A DNA stretch of 6,378 bases. Source: Alphaproteobacteria bacterium (GTDB lineage: Bacteria > Pseudomonadota > Alphaproteobacteria > RS24). Below are positions 1 through 6,364 of this stretch, piece by piece; positions within the stretch are counted from its first letter, which is position 1, and the number at the start of each line of letters is the position of its first letter. Location: NCBI GenBank assembly GCA_009920875.1, contig RFZE01000085.1, forward strand, positions 1 through 6,378, written 5' to 3'. The notes below the pieces were generated by a model. That model ran no database searches. It was not told the DNA's origin and saw only the letters and a program-made list of their open reading frames with translations. The position numbers were made by a program, and so were the translations under genes.

Positions 1-13
1 CGTGACCCCTAAG

Positions 14-56
14 AAAGCGTTTTACGCACCGTTTGGCGCGGCAGGCAAAGCGCTTT
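14..56. promoter_or_regulatory. Candidate pair of LacI/GalR-type operators upstream of pckA
   Basis: Two similar CG-centred palindromic cores lie here. AAAGCGTTTT (14-23) has one mismatched pair in its symmetry, and AAAGCGCTTT (47-56) is a perfect 10-bp palindrome. Their centres are 33 bp apart, about three helical turns, so a dimer at each would sit on roughly the same face of the DNA. Both fit the AANCGNTT core typical of LacI/GalR-family operators. In Sinorhizobium meliloti a LacI/GalR-family protein, PckR, controls pckA, so such sites would make sense here. That link is inference, because I have not compared these sites with a known PckR operator. They could equally serve a divergent gene lying before base 1. 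Confidence 0.35.
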
Positions 57-83
57 TTAACCATCAACAAAATTGTGGCAGAC

Positions 84-130
84 TTGCGGCGCAAATCGGC
101 CAAATCAGCCTGCTCAGCCTTGCGCTGCAA
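84..130. promoter_or_regulatory. Two TTGCGNNGCAA dyads, the second overlapping the pckA -35
   Basis: TTGCGGCGCAA (84-94) and TTGCGCTGCAA (120-130) share the pattern TTGCGNNGCAA, with centres 36 bp apart. The second extends to CTTGC-GCT-GCAAG (119-131) and covers the candidate -35 of the pckA promoter. A protein bound there would be placed to repress. The repetition is seen directly; the operator role and the identity of any regulator are unknown. Confidence 0.3.
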
Positions 131-148
131 GAAGCAGTCGCATATAAA
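120..148 (+). promoter_or_regulatory. Candidate sigma-70-type promoter for pckA
   Basis: TTGCGC (120-125) and TATAAA (143-148) are separated by 17 bases. The -10 matches TATAAT at five of six positions, and the -35 keeps only the TTG. Transcription would start near 155, giving a leader of about 50 bases before the preferred pckA start. This is a by-eye match and has not been scored against background. Confidence 0.4.
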
Positions 149-192
149 ACAGGCAGATGGTTCTTGCGTTAGCGCGAGTAAAAATGCAAATC

Positions 193-198
193 GGGAGA
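193..198 (+). promoter_or_regulatory. Ribosome binding site that decides the pckA start
   Basis: GGGAGA lies nine bases before the ATG at 208. The other in-frame ATGs at 157, 184 and 229 have no comparable purine-rich Shine-Dalgarno sequence, so 208 is preferred. Confidence 0.6.
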
Positions 199-207
199 CA
201 TGCAATC

Positions 208-1809
208 ATGCAGCAAAGTGGTTTTCACATGAGTTCAAACGGCGTTGACCAACAAGGCTTGGGCAAAGCCGCCGCCATTTATTGGAATTTGCGCCCCTCT
301 GAAATTTATGAAATGGCATTGGCGCGCGGCGAAGGTGAAATTGCTGCCAGCGGCCCGCTTTTGGTAAAAACCGGTGCCCATACGGGGCGCTCGGCGCAAG
401 ATAAATTTATCGTTCGCGACGCCACCACAGAAGACAATATTTGGTGGGACAATAATAAATCCATGACCGCCGAGCAATTTGATGCGCTGCATGAAGACAT
501 GTTGGCCTATGCCGAAGGCAAGGAATTGCTGGTGCAAGATTTGTTTGGCGGGGCCGATAAGACCCATCGCTTGGCGACCCGCGTGGTCACCGAACTGGCC
601 TGGCATTCCTTGTTTATCCAAAACCTGCTCATCGAGCCGCAGGAAGATGAATTAGAAGGCTTTGACCCTGAATTCATGATTATGAATTTCCCCGGTTTCA
701 AGGCCGATACGGCGCGCCATGGCAGCCGTTCGGAGACCATGATTGCGGTCAATTTTGACAAGAAAATCGTGCTGATTTGCGGCACGTCTTATGCGGGTGA
801 GACCAAAAAATCGGTTTTCTCCATGCTCAATTATACTTTGCCGCCCAAGCGCGTCATGCCGATGCATTGCTCGGTCAATGTCGGGCCGGATGGTGATAGC
901 GCGGTTTTCTTTGGCCTGAGCGGCACAGGTAAAACCACGCTGTCGGCTGACCCCAATCGCGAATTGGTCGGCGATGATGAGCATGGCTGGTCGGAAAATG
1001 GCGTGTTCAATTTTGAAGGCGGCTGTTACGCCAAAATGATCAATCTGTCGGAAGAAGCCGAGCCGGAAATTTTTGCCACCACCAAGCGCTTCGGCACGGT
1101 GTTGGAAAATGTCGTCATGGATCCGGTCACACGCGAGCTTGATTTTGACGATAATTCGCTGGCCGAAAATTCGCGTGGTGCTTATCCGCTCTCATTCATT
1201 CCCAATGCCTCGGCAACCGGCACGGCCGGCCATCCGAAAAGCATTATCATGCTGACAGCTGATGCATTTGGTGTCTTGCCACCCATTTCGCGCCTGACCC
1301 CGAGCCAAGCCATGTATCACTTTTTGTCGGGCTATACCGCCAAAGTGGCGGGCACGGAAAAAGGCGTGACCGAGCCGGAGGCGACCTTCTCGACCTGTTT
1401 CGGCGCGCCTTTCATGCCGCGCCACCCGTCAGAATATGGCAATTTGCTGCGCGACCTCATCGCTGAGCATGATGCCAAATGCTGGCTCGTCAATACCGGT
1501 TGGACCGGCGGCTCTTACGGCGTCGGCAATCGCATGCCGATTAAAGAGACGCGCGCGCTTTTGTCGGCCGCTTTGGACGGCAGCTTGAACAATGTCGAGT
1601 TCCGCACCGACGATAATTTCGGCTTTGATGTGCCGGTCGCCGTGCCGGGTGTGGATGGGTCAATCCTCAATCCGCGCGACACATGGGCCGATAAAGCGGC
1701 TTACGATGCGCAAGCCGGTAAGCTGGTCGCCATGTTTGTCGAGAATTTCGCCAAATTTATCGAGCATGTGGACGATAATGTGAAAGCGGCGGCTCTTGCT
1801 GCTGAGTAG
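208..1809 (+). CDS. pckA: Phosphoenolpyruvate carboxykinase (ATP)
   Basis: This cytosolic gluconeogenic enzyme converts oxaloacetate and ATP to phosphoenolpyruvate, CO2 and ADP. From the start at 208 it is 533 residues, the usual size for the ATP-dependent family. Visible motifs are TGAHTGRS (55-62, substrate-binding Arg61), YAGETKKS (195-202, Tyr195 and Mn-ligand Lys201), His220 in MPMHCSVN, the P-loop GLSGTGKTT (236-244, Lys242), the kinase-2 motif LVGDDEHGW (253-261, metal-binding Asp256/Asp257) and Arg323 in NSRGAYP. All catalytic residues known from E. coli Pck are present at matching spacing, so the enzyme should be active. The frame is open upstream to an ATG at 157, but the GGGAGA at 193-198 and family length favour 208; 229 (MSSNG) is the other alternative. 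The gene is monocistronic, with its own candidate promoter and a strong terminator downstream. Paired palindromes upstream suggest regulation by carbon source (inference). Confidence 0.97.
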   Translation: MQQSGFHMSSNGVDQQGLGKAAAIYWNLRPSEIYEMALARGEGEIAASGPLLVKTGAHTGRSAQDKFIVRDATTEDNIWWDNNKSMTAEQFDALHEDMLAYAEGKELLVQDLFGGADKTHRLATRVVTELAWHSLFIQNLLIEPQEDELEGFDPEFMIMNFPGFKADTARHGSRSETMIAVNFDKKIVLICGTSYAGETKKSVFSMLNYTLPPKRVMPMHCSVNVGPDGDSAVFFGLSGTGKTTLSADPNRELVGDDEHGWSENGVFNFEGGCYAKMINLSEEAEPEIFATTKRFGTVLENVVMDPVTRELDFDDNSLAENSRGAYPLSFIPNASATGTAGHPKSIIMLTADAFGVLPPISRLTPSQAMYHFLSGYTAKVAGTEKGVTEPEATFSTCFGAPFMPRHPSEYGNLLRDLIAEHDAKCWLVNTGWTGGSYGVGNRMPIKETRALLSAALDGSLNNVEFRTDDNFGFDVPVAVPGVDGSILNPRDTWADKAAYDAQAGKLVAMFVENFAKFIEHVDDNVKAAALAAE

Positions 1810-1827
1810 TGGCTGCTGAATGACTAA

Positions 1828-1908
1828 AAGCGTCCGCTTGCCTTTAGGCAAGCCCGACACGCCTTGTCCCTGTGTAGCCCGTCAGCAAGCGAAGCGTATA
1901 TGACGGGC
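1828..1908. repeat. Palindrome-rich intergenic element with two hairpins
   Basis: Hairpin A is GCTTGCC (1836-1842), loop TTTA, GGCAAGC (1847-1853); an outer GCGT/ACGC pairing (1830-1833 with 1859-1862) can extend it. Hairpin B is GCCCGTCA (1877-1884) and TGACGGGC (1901-1908), a perfect 8-bp stem around a 16-base loop. That loop contains GCAAGCG (1885-1891), which is also complementary to CGCTTGC (1835-1841), the 5' arm of hairpin A. A and the A-B pairing are therefore alternatives unless a pseudoknot forms. Neither hairpin has a T-run, so they are not intrinsic terminators. The element could be a dispersed palindromic repeat of REP type, a structured 3' UTR of pckA, or a small RNA. Sequence alone does not decide. 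Confidence 0.5.
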
Positions 1909-1942
1909 GAAACAGTCTCACAATCAAACGAGATTTGAATTC

Positions 1943-1969
1943 AAGGCGGGGTTTTAACCCCGCCTTTTT
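1943..1969 (+). terminator. Intrinsic terminator of pckA
   Basis: AAGGCGGGGT (1943-1952), loop TTTA, ACCCCGCCTT (1957-1966) form a perfect 10-bp GC-rich stem, and a run of five T ends at 1969. It lies about 135 bases after the pckA stop. Read on the minus strand the same hairpin follows polA by about 70 bases, but there it is followed by TTGAATTC and lacks a clean U-tract. It is therefore a strong terminator for pckA and at best a weak one for polA. Confidence 0.88.
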
Positions 1970-2034
1970 CCATTATTCTCTATAATCAGGGAAATATTTA
2001 CAAATAATATTACTAATAAAATATATTAATACTA
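1970..2034. other. AT-rich spacer between convergent pckA and polA
   Basis: This stretch is almost entirely A and T, in sharp contrast to the genes on both sides. It is made of loosely repeated ATTA/TAAT units, with no convincing hairpin or gene. It lies just past the polA stop codon. It may form the polA 3' UTR and help release polymerase, but I see no standard terminator for polA in it. Confidence 0.5.
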
Positions 2035-4890
2035 TTAATGAGCCTCTTCCCAATTATTTGCCGCTTGCGCATCAACCAAAAGTGGTACGGACAGGCTCAA
2101 ACGCGGCGCGCAGGCGCTTTCCATGGTCGATTTGACGGTTTTGATGAGGGCATCGCAGTCTTTTTGCGGCGCTTCAAAGATTAATTCATCATGCACTTGC
2201 AACAGCATTTTGGCGTCTTTCAGCTTGGCTTTGTCGAGTGCGGCGGGCATTTGCACCATGGCGCGGCGGATAATATCGGCCGCCGTGCCCTGTATCGGCG
2301 CATTAATGGCGGCACGCTCGGCAAAGGCTTTGCGGGCCGGAATTTTGGCGTTGATTTCCGGCACATGCACTTTGCGCCCGAATAATGTGGTGACATAGCC
2401 TTGCGCTTTCGCTTCCGCCTTCACATGCTCCATATAATCTTTAATGCCGGGAAATTTCTCAAAATAGGCTTTGATGTAATCGCCCGCTTCGCCGCGCGAA
2501 ATGCCGAGCTGATTGGCCAGCCCGAAGGCGGAAATGCCGTAAATAATGCCGAAATTAATTGCTTTGGCGCGGCGCCGCACTTCCGCCGTCATCTCGGCCA
2601 TCGGCACATTGAACATTTCAGACGCGGTCATGGCGTGAATATCATCGCCGTTCAAAAAGGCGTTTTTCAGCGCCTCAATATCGGCCATATGCGCCAATAC
2701 GCGCAATTCAATCTGGCTGTAATCGGCGCTGACCAGCTGATTGCCGTCGCTTGCGATAAAGGCGGTGCGGATGCGCCGCCCGTCTTCCGTGCGTATCGGA
2801 ATATTTTGCAAATTCGGATCTGACGATGATAAGCGCCCGGTCGTTGTCGCAGCCAAAGAATAGGAGGTGTGAATGCGCCCGGTCTGAGGATGGATAAATT
2901 CGGGCAGCGCATCCGTATAGGTCGATTTCAGTTTGGCGAGGCCGCGCCAATCAAGCACCGATTGGGCCAAAGAAACCCCCTCAGCGGCGAGGCTCTCCAG
3001 CACATCGGCGCCGGTGCCCCAAGCGCCGGTTTTGGTCTTTTTGCCCCCGGCCAAGCCCATTTTGTCAAACAGGATTTCGCCCAATTGTTTGGGGCTGGCA
3101 ATATTGAAGTCTTGGCCTGCCGTTTCATAAATCTCGGCTTCCATCGCCGCCATTTTTTGCGCGAACTCGCCCGACAGGCCCGACAGCACGGCGCGATCGA
3201 CCGCCACGCCATGCGCTTCCATGGCACGCAATACTTCAACCAATGGCCGCTCCGTGGTCTCATAAACGCTCACCATATGGTCAGCCAGCAAGCGCGGCTG
3301 CAAATGTTTATAAAGCCGCAAGGTGACATCGGCATCTTCCGCCGCATAGGCCGTCGCTTTGTCTATCGGCACTTGGTCAAAAGTGATTTGGCTTTTGCCG
3401 CTGCCCAGCAATTCTTTAATCGGTATCGGCGTATGGCCGAGATATTTTTGCGCCAGCGCATCCATGCCATGCCCATGATTACCCGCGTCGAGCGCATAAG
3501 ACATCAGCATGGTGTCGTCAAAGCCGTTTATCACCAGCCCATAACGGGCGAGAATTTGCGTGTCGAATTTGGCGTTTTGCAAAATCTTTCTGACCGACGG
3601 GTCAGCCAAAAGCGGCTTCAACATAGTGAGCGCCAAGGCCTCATCGATTTGCGGCGGTGTCTCATCTTCCAAAGCAAGCCCGTCACCCGCCCCATGCGCC
3701 AATGGCATATAGGCGGCCTCACCGGGCGCGACCGCCAATGACACGCCGACCAAACGACATTGCATGGCATCCAGCCCGTCGGTTTCGGTATCAATGGCCA
3801 CAATCCCGGTCTCATAGGCGCGCGCGATGAAAGCGGCAAGCGTGTCGCCATCACGAATGCAATCATAGCTGCCCGTATCGAGCGCGGGCATCTGAGCCGG
3901 CAGGGCACGATAATCACCTGCGTTTTCGGCCCTTGGTGCGGGCCGTGAGTCATCTGCCGCCAAAGCGGCGCTGGCTTCAAAATCATCGACCGCCCAGCCA
4001 TAACGCTCGGCCAATCTTTTGGTCAGCGTGTTGAACTCCAGCGCCTTGGCAAAACCGATAAGCTTCTCGCCCTTGGGTGCGCTCAGCGCCATATCAACAA
4101 AGCCGACCGGCATGGGGGTGTCGCGTTTCAGCGTCACCAGTTCGCGGCTGATGCGCGCTTGCTCGGCAAATTCAATTAAATTCTCGCGCCGTTTGTTTTG
4201 CTTAATCTCTTCAGCGCGCGCCAAAAGCGTATCGAGATCGCCATATTCGTCAATCAATTGCGCCGCGGTTTTAATGCCAATGCCCGGCACACCCGGCACA
4301 TTATCGACACTGTCACCGGCCAAAGCCTGCACATCGATAACCTTATCGGGCCCGACGCCGAATTTTTCCACCACACCGGCGGCGTCGATAAATTTGTCTT
4401 TCATCGTATCGACCATGTCGATTTTATCGCTCACCAGCTGCATCAAATCCTTATCCGATGAGACAATGGTGACGCGTGCGCCCTGCTCGGCCGCGGCATC
4501 GGCATAGGCGGCAATGAGGTCATCAGCCTCAAACCCCTCAAGCTCAATAGCGGGAATATCAAACGCTTTGACGGCCTCGCGCACGAGCGGAAATTGCGGC
4601 ACCAAATCTTCCGGCGCGGGCGGGCGATGGGCTTTATAATCAGGGTAAATCTCATTGCGGAAGCTTTTGCCCGAAGCGTCAAAAATCACCGCCAAATGGG
4701 TCGGCGTTTCCTGCGCCCCCATATCGTTCAGTAATTTGAGCAGCATATTGCAAAAGCCCGACACCGCCCCGACCGGCAGCCCGTCCGACTTGCGCGTCAA
4801 AGGCGGCAAGGCGTGATAGGCGCGGAAAATATACCCCGAGCCGTCAACCAGATAGAGATGGTCTTTTTTGCCTAATTTTGCCTCAGCCAA
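2035..4890 (-). CDS. polA: DNA polymerase I
   Basis: This polymerase fills gaps, removes RNA primers and carries out repair synthesis. The 951 residues contain all three domains. The 5'-nuclease (about 1-300) has LYLVDGSG (Asp16), IFDASGK (Asp71), FEADD (Asp123/Asp124), SSDKD (Asp146/Asp148) and the GDSVDNVPGVPGIG helix-hairpin region (Asp193/Asp196). The 3'-5' proofreading domain (about 345-535) keeps DTE (Asp367, Glu369), Asp443 and YAAED (Tyr515, Asp519), so proofreading should be active. The polymerase domain (about 545-951) has motif A SADYSQIELR (Asp723), motif B RRRAKAINFGIIYG (Lys776, Phe780, Tyr784) and motif C QVHDELIFE (Asp901, Glu902). Phe780 matches E. coli Phe762, the type that discriminates against dideoxynucleotides. 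Residues 300-340 are a variable linker. The start is TTG at 4890, supported by GGGAG six bases upstream and by the family N-terminus; the next Met is residue 49, too late. It converges on pckA and diverges from the ABC gene. Confidence 0.98.
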   Translation of the reverse strand: MAEAKLGKKDHLYLVDGSGYIFRAYHALPPLTRKSDGLPVGAVSGFCNMLLKLLNDMGAQETPTHLAVIFDASGKSFRNEIYPDYKAHRPPAPEDLVPQFPLVREAVKAFDIPAIELEGFEADDLIAAYADAAAEQGARVTIVSSDKDLMQLVSDKIDMVDTMKDKFIDAAGVVEKFGVGPDKVIDVQALAGDSVDNVPGVPGIGIKTAAQLIDEYGDLDTLLARAEEIKQNKRRENLIEFAEQARISRELVTLKRDTPMPVGFVDMALSAPKGEKLIGFAKALEFNTLTKRLAERYGWAVDDFEASAALAADDSRPAPRAENAGDYRALPAQMPALDTGSYDCIRDGDTLAAFIARAYETGIVAIDTETDGLDAMQCRLVGVSLAVAPGEAAYMPLAHGAGDGLALEDETPPQIDEALALTMLKPLLADPSVRKILQNAKFDTQILARYGLVINGFDDTMLMSYALDAGNHGHGMDALAQKYLGHTPIPIKELLGSGKSQITFDQVPIDKATAYAAEDADVTLRLYKHLQPRLLADHMVSVYETTERPLVEVLRAMEAHGVAVDRAVLSGLSGEFAQKMAAMEAEIYETAGQDFNIASPKQLGEILFDKMGLAGGKKTKTGAWGTGADVLESLAAEGVSLAQSVLDWRGLAKLKSTYTDALPEFIHPQTGRIHTSYSLAATTTGRLSSSDPNLQNIPIRTEDGRRIRTAFIASDGNQLVSADYSQIELRVLAHMADIEALKNAFLNGDDIHAMTASEMFNVPMAEMTAEVRRRAKAINFGIIYGISAFGLANQLGISRGEAGDYIKAYFEKFPGIKDYMEHVKAEAKAQGYVTTLFGRKVHVPEINAKIPARKAFAERAAINAPIQGTAADIIRRAMVQMPAALDKAKLKDAKMLLQVHDELIFEAPQKDCDALIKTVKSTMESACAPRLSLSVPLLVDAQAANNWEEAH

Positions 4891-4896
4891 TCTGCG

Positions 4897-4901
4897 CTCC
4901 C
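4897..4901 (-). promoter_or_regulatory. Ribosome binding site supporting the TTG start of polA
   Basis: On the minus strand GGGAG sits six bases before the TTG at 4890. This spacing supports initiation at a non-ATG codon, where the conserved KKDHLYLVDGSG segment begins a few residues later. Confidence 0.7.
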
Positions 4902-4917
4902 GTCGAATCTTTCTTCA

Positions 4918-4945
4918 ACTGTAGCTGCGTGCCGCGCCAAGACAA
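4918..4945 (-). promoter_or_regulatory. Candidate proximal promoter of polA
   Basis: On the minus strand TTGTCT (4945-4940) and TACAGT (4923-4918) are 16 bases apart, each matching the sigma-70 consensus at four of six positions. Transcription would start about 20 bases before the TTG codon. A second possibility lies further upstream (TTGTCT at 4997-4992, AATAAA at 4973-4968, spacing 18). Neither is strong. Confidence 0.28.
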
Positions 4946-4947
4946 GA

Positions 4948-4966
4948 CGGCAAACGCGATTTGCCG
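4948..4966. promoter_or_regulatory. Perfect 19-bp dyad between polA and the ABC gene
   Basis: CGGCAAA (4948-4954) and TTTGCCG (4960-4966) are perfect inverted repeats around the 5-base centre CGCGA. The dyad lies in the 125-base divergent spacer, between the two candidate polA promoters, and its right arm contains TTGCCG, a possible -35 for the ABC gene. The size and symmetry are typical of a dimeric repressor operator. It could also form a small hairpin in a long polA leader. The regulator is unknown. Confidence 0.45.
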
Positions 4967-5002
4967 ATTTATTCCCCAGAACATAAATGCTAGACAAGGT
5001 TC

Positions 5003-5007
5003 AGGAG
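5003..5007 (+). promoter_or_regulatory. Ribosome binding site fixing the ABC ATPase start
   Basis: AGGAG lies eight bases before the ATG at 5016. It rules in this start over the in-frame ATG at 4878, which would overlap polA and add 46 residues unlike any ABC ATPase. Confidence 0.85.
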
Positions 5008-5015
5008 TTTTCACC

Positions 5016-5939
5016 ATGCAAGAATATGCGTTACAGGCCAAAGGTCTGACCAAAACCTATAAAGCGGTCGGCCCGACAGCGGCCAAACAAGCCTTGAAAG
5101 GCATTGATTTGGCGGTGCCGCGCGGCTCGATTTTCGGTCTTTTGGGGCCCAATGGGGCGGGCAAATCAACCTTTATCAATATTCTTGCCGGCATGGTGGT
5201 GAAAAGCGGCGGCATGGCTGAAATATGGGGTTTTGACATTGACAAAAACCCACGCCAAGCGCGCGCTTCGATCGGCATTGTGCCGCAAGAACTTTCCATC
5301 GACCCGTTTTTCACCCCCAGGGAGATTATGGATTTACAGGCCGGCATGTATGGCGTGCCGAAAAGCCAACGCCGAACATTGGAAATACTCACCGCCATGG
5401 GGCTGGATGACAAGCTCGACGCCTATGCCCGCACTTTGTCGGGCGGCATGCGGCGGCGTCTCTTGGTCGCCAAAGCTTTGGTGCACAATCCGCCGGTTTT
5501 GGTTTTGGATGAGCCGACCGCGGGGGTTGATATTGAGCTGCGCCGCCAGCTTTGGGATTATGTGCTTGAATTAAATAAAGCCGGTGTCACCATTGTCTTG
5601 ACCACCCATTATTTGGAAGAGGCGGAAAAGCTGTGCGACACGATTGCGATTATCGACCAGGGCGAGTTGCGCGCTTGCGACAGCACGCAAAACCTGTTGG
5701 CGCAGATTGACAATAAGACGCTTTTGGTGCGTTCCGCTTCGCCTTTGGCCACCGCGCCGTCATTAAACGGTCTTGACGCCAAGCTCACCGATGATGGCCG
5801 TTTGGCCGTCACCTATAATCCGGGCCTCATACCGGCGGGTGCGGTGATTGCGCAATTAAACGAGCACGGTGTTGAGATCGCCGATCTCGACACGCGCGGC
5901 GCTGAATTGGAAAACGTATTTTTGAAACTGACCTCTTAA
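5016..5939 (+). CDS. ABC-2 type transporter ATP-binding protein, YadG-like
   Basis: This is the cytoplasmic ATPase subunit of an ABC exporter; it would bind a separate ABC-2 membrane subunit and power export. At 307 residues it matches E. coli YadG (about 308). The motifs are in order: Walker A GPNGAGKST (44-52), Q-loop Gln91 in IVPQE, signature LSGGM (141-145), Walker B VLVLDEPT (161-168), D-loop AGVD (169-172) and H-loop His198. The segments DEPTAGVDIELRR and TTHYLEEAE are close to YadG as I recall it. Residues after about 225 form the usual C-terminal extension, ending in the ELENVFLKL helix common in ABC-2 ATPases. There are no membrane segments. The permease partner, normally adjacent, is absent; the epimerase gene follows after 11 bases. 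The substrate is unknown, as it is for YadG/YadH itself. The family assignment is firm, the subfamily likely. Confidence 0.93.
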   Translation: MQEYALQAKGLTKTYKAVGPTAAKQALKGIDLAVPRGSIFGLLGPNGAGKSTFINILAGMVVKSGGMAEIWGFDIDKNPRQARASIGIVPQELSIDPFFTPREIMDLQAGMYGVPKSQRRTLEILTAMGLDDKLDAYARTLSGGMRRRLLVAKALVHNPPVLVLDEPTAGVDIELRRQLWDYVLELNKAGVTIVLTTHYLEEAEKLCDTIAIIDQGELRACDSTQNLLAQIDNKTLLVRSASPLATAPSLNGLDAKLTDDGRLAVTYNPGLIPAGAVIAQLNEHGVEIADLDTRGAELENVFLKLTS

Positions 5940-5950
5940 GGGAGAGAATT

Positions 5951-6364
5951 ATGATTGGACGTTTGAACCATGTCGGTGTGGCGACCCCGTCAATCGAAAA
6001 ATCCATTGCTTTATATCGTGATATGTTGGGCGCGACCAAAATCCACGATACATTCAAAATGGAAGAGCAGGGTGTGTATGTGTGTTTTGTCGATGTGCCG
6101 AACAGCCAGATTGAACTGATTGAGCCGATTGACGATAAAAGTCCGATTGCCGGTTTTTTGAAAAACAACCCTGAAGGCGGTCAGCACCATATTTGTTTTG
6201 AAGTCGATGATCTTTATGCGGCGCGCGATGACATGGTCGCCAAAGGGGCGCGTGTTTTGGGCGAACCGCGCATTGGCGCACATGGCACGGAAATCATTTT
6301 CCTGCATCCCAAAGATATGGGCGGTGTGCTGGTTGAGCTGATGCAGAAACCCGACGCGCATTAG
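5951..6364 (+). CDS. mce: Methylmalonyl-CoA epimerase
   Basis: The enzyme interconverts (S)- and (R)-methylmalonyl-CoA, joining propionyl-CoA carboxylase to methylmalonyl-CoA mutase on the way to succinyl-CoA. The 137 residues form a single vicinal-oxygen-chelate (glyoxalase-like) protein of typical epimerase size. By analogy with the Propionibacterium enzyme (His12, Gln65, His91, Glu141), the metal ligands are His7 (LNHVGVA), Glu55 (QIELIEP), His80 (GQHHICFEVDD) and Glu129 (GVLVEL). Other epimerase signatures are FLHPKDMGGVLVEL near the end and the GQHHICFEVDDL segment. The ATG at 5951 has GGGAG (5940-5944) six bases upstream, overlapping the region just after the ABC stop. The 11-base gap implies co-transcription with the ABC ATPase. 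The ligands and the HHI-FEVDD motif favour epimerase over other glyoxalase-family members. Confidence 0.93.
   Translation: MIGRLNHVGVATPSIEKSIALYRDMLGATKIHDTFKMEEQGVYVCFVDVPNSQIELIEPIDDKSPIAGFLKNNPEGGQHHICFEVDDLYAARDDMVAKGARVLGEPRIGAHGTEIIFLHPKDMGGVLVELMQKPDAH

Noticed and set aside
57..64. TTAACCAT, resembling a CtrA half-site
   Set aside because: There is no second TTAA at the required spacing, and a single 8-base match in an AT-containing leader is weak evidence.
33..248. 71-residue reading frame ahead of pckA
   Set aside because: It overlaps the pckA start in another frame, has no convincing ribosome binding site and no recognisable domain; the region reads better as a promoter leader.
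1820..1903. 27-codon frame MTKSVRLPLGKP... between pckA and its terminator
   Set aside because: It lacks a Shine-Dalgarno sequence and coincides with the two hairpins, which explain the sequence better.
1935..1944. TTGAATTCAA palindrome next to the pckA terminator
   Set aside because: It is a short AT-rich palindrome overlapping the terminator stem; it has no partner sites and no nearby promoter to regulate.
2869..3741. 290-residue open frame antisense to polA
   Set aside because: It lies wholly inside polA on the opposite strand, has basic, low-information composition and no motif; it is a by-product of polA codon use.
4905..4909. GAATC, a GANTC site of the CcrM methylase, just upstream of polA
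   Set aside because: One copy of a 5-base degenerate site is expected by chance and does not show cell-cycle control.
4878..5015. Upstream ATG at 4878 as the ABC ATPase start
   Set aside because: It would overlap polA and add 46 non-conserved residues, whereas ATG 5016 has an AGGAG at ideal spacing and gives the family length.
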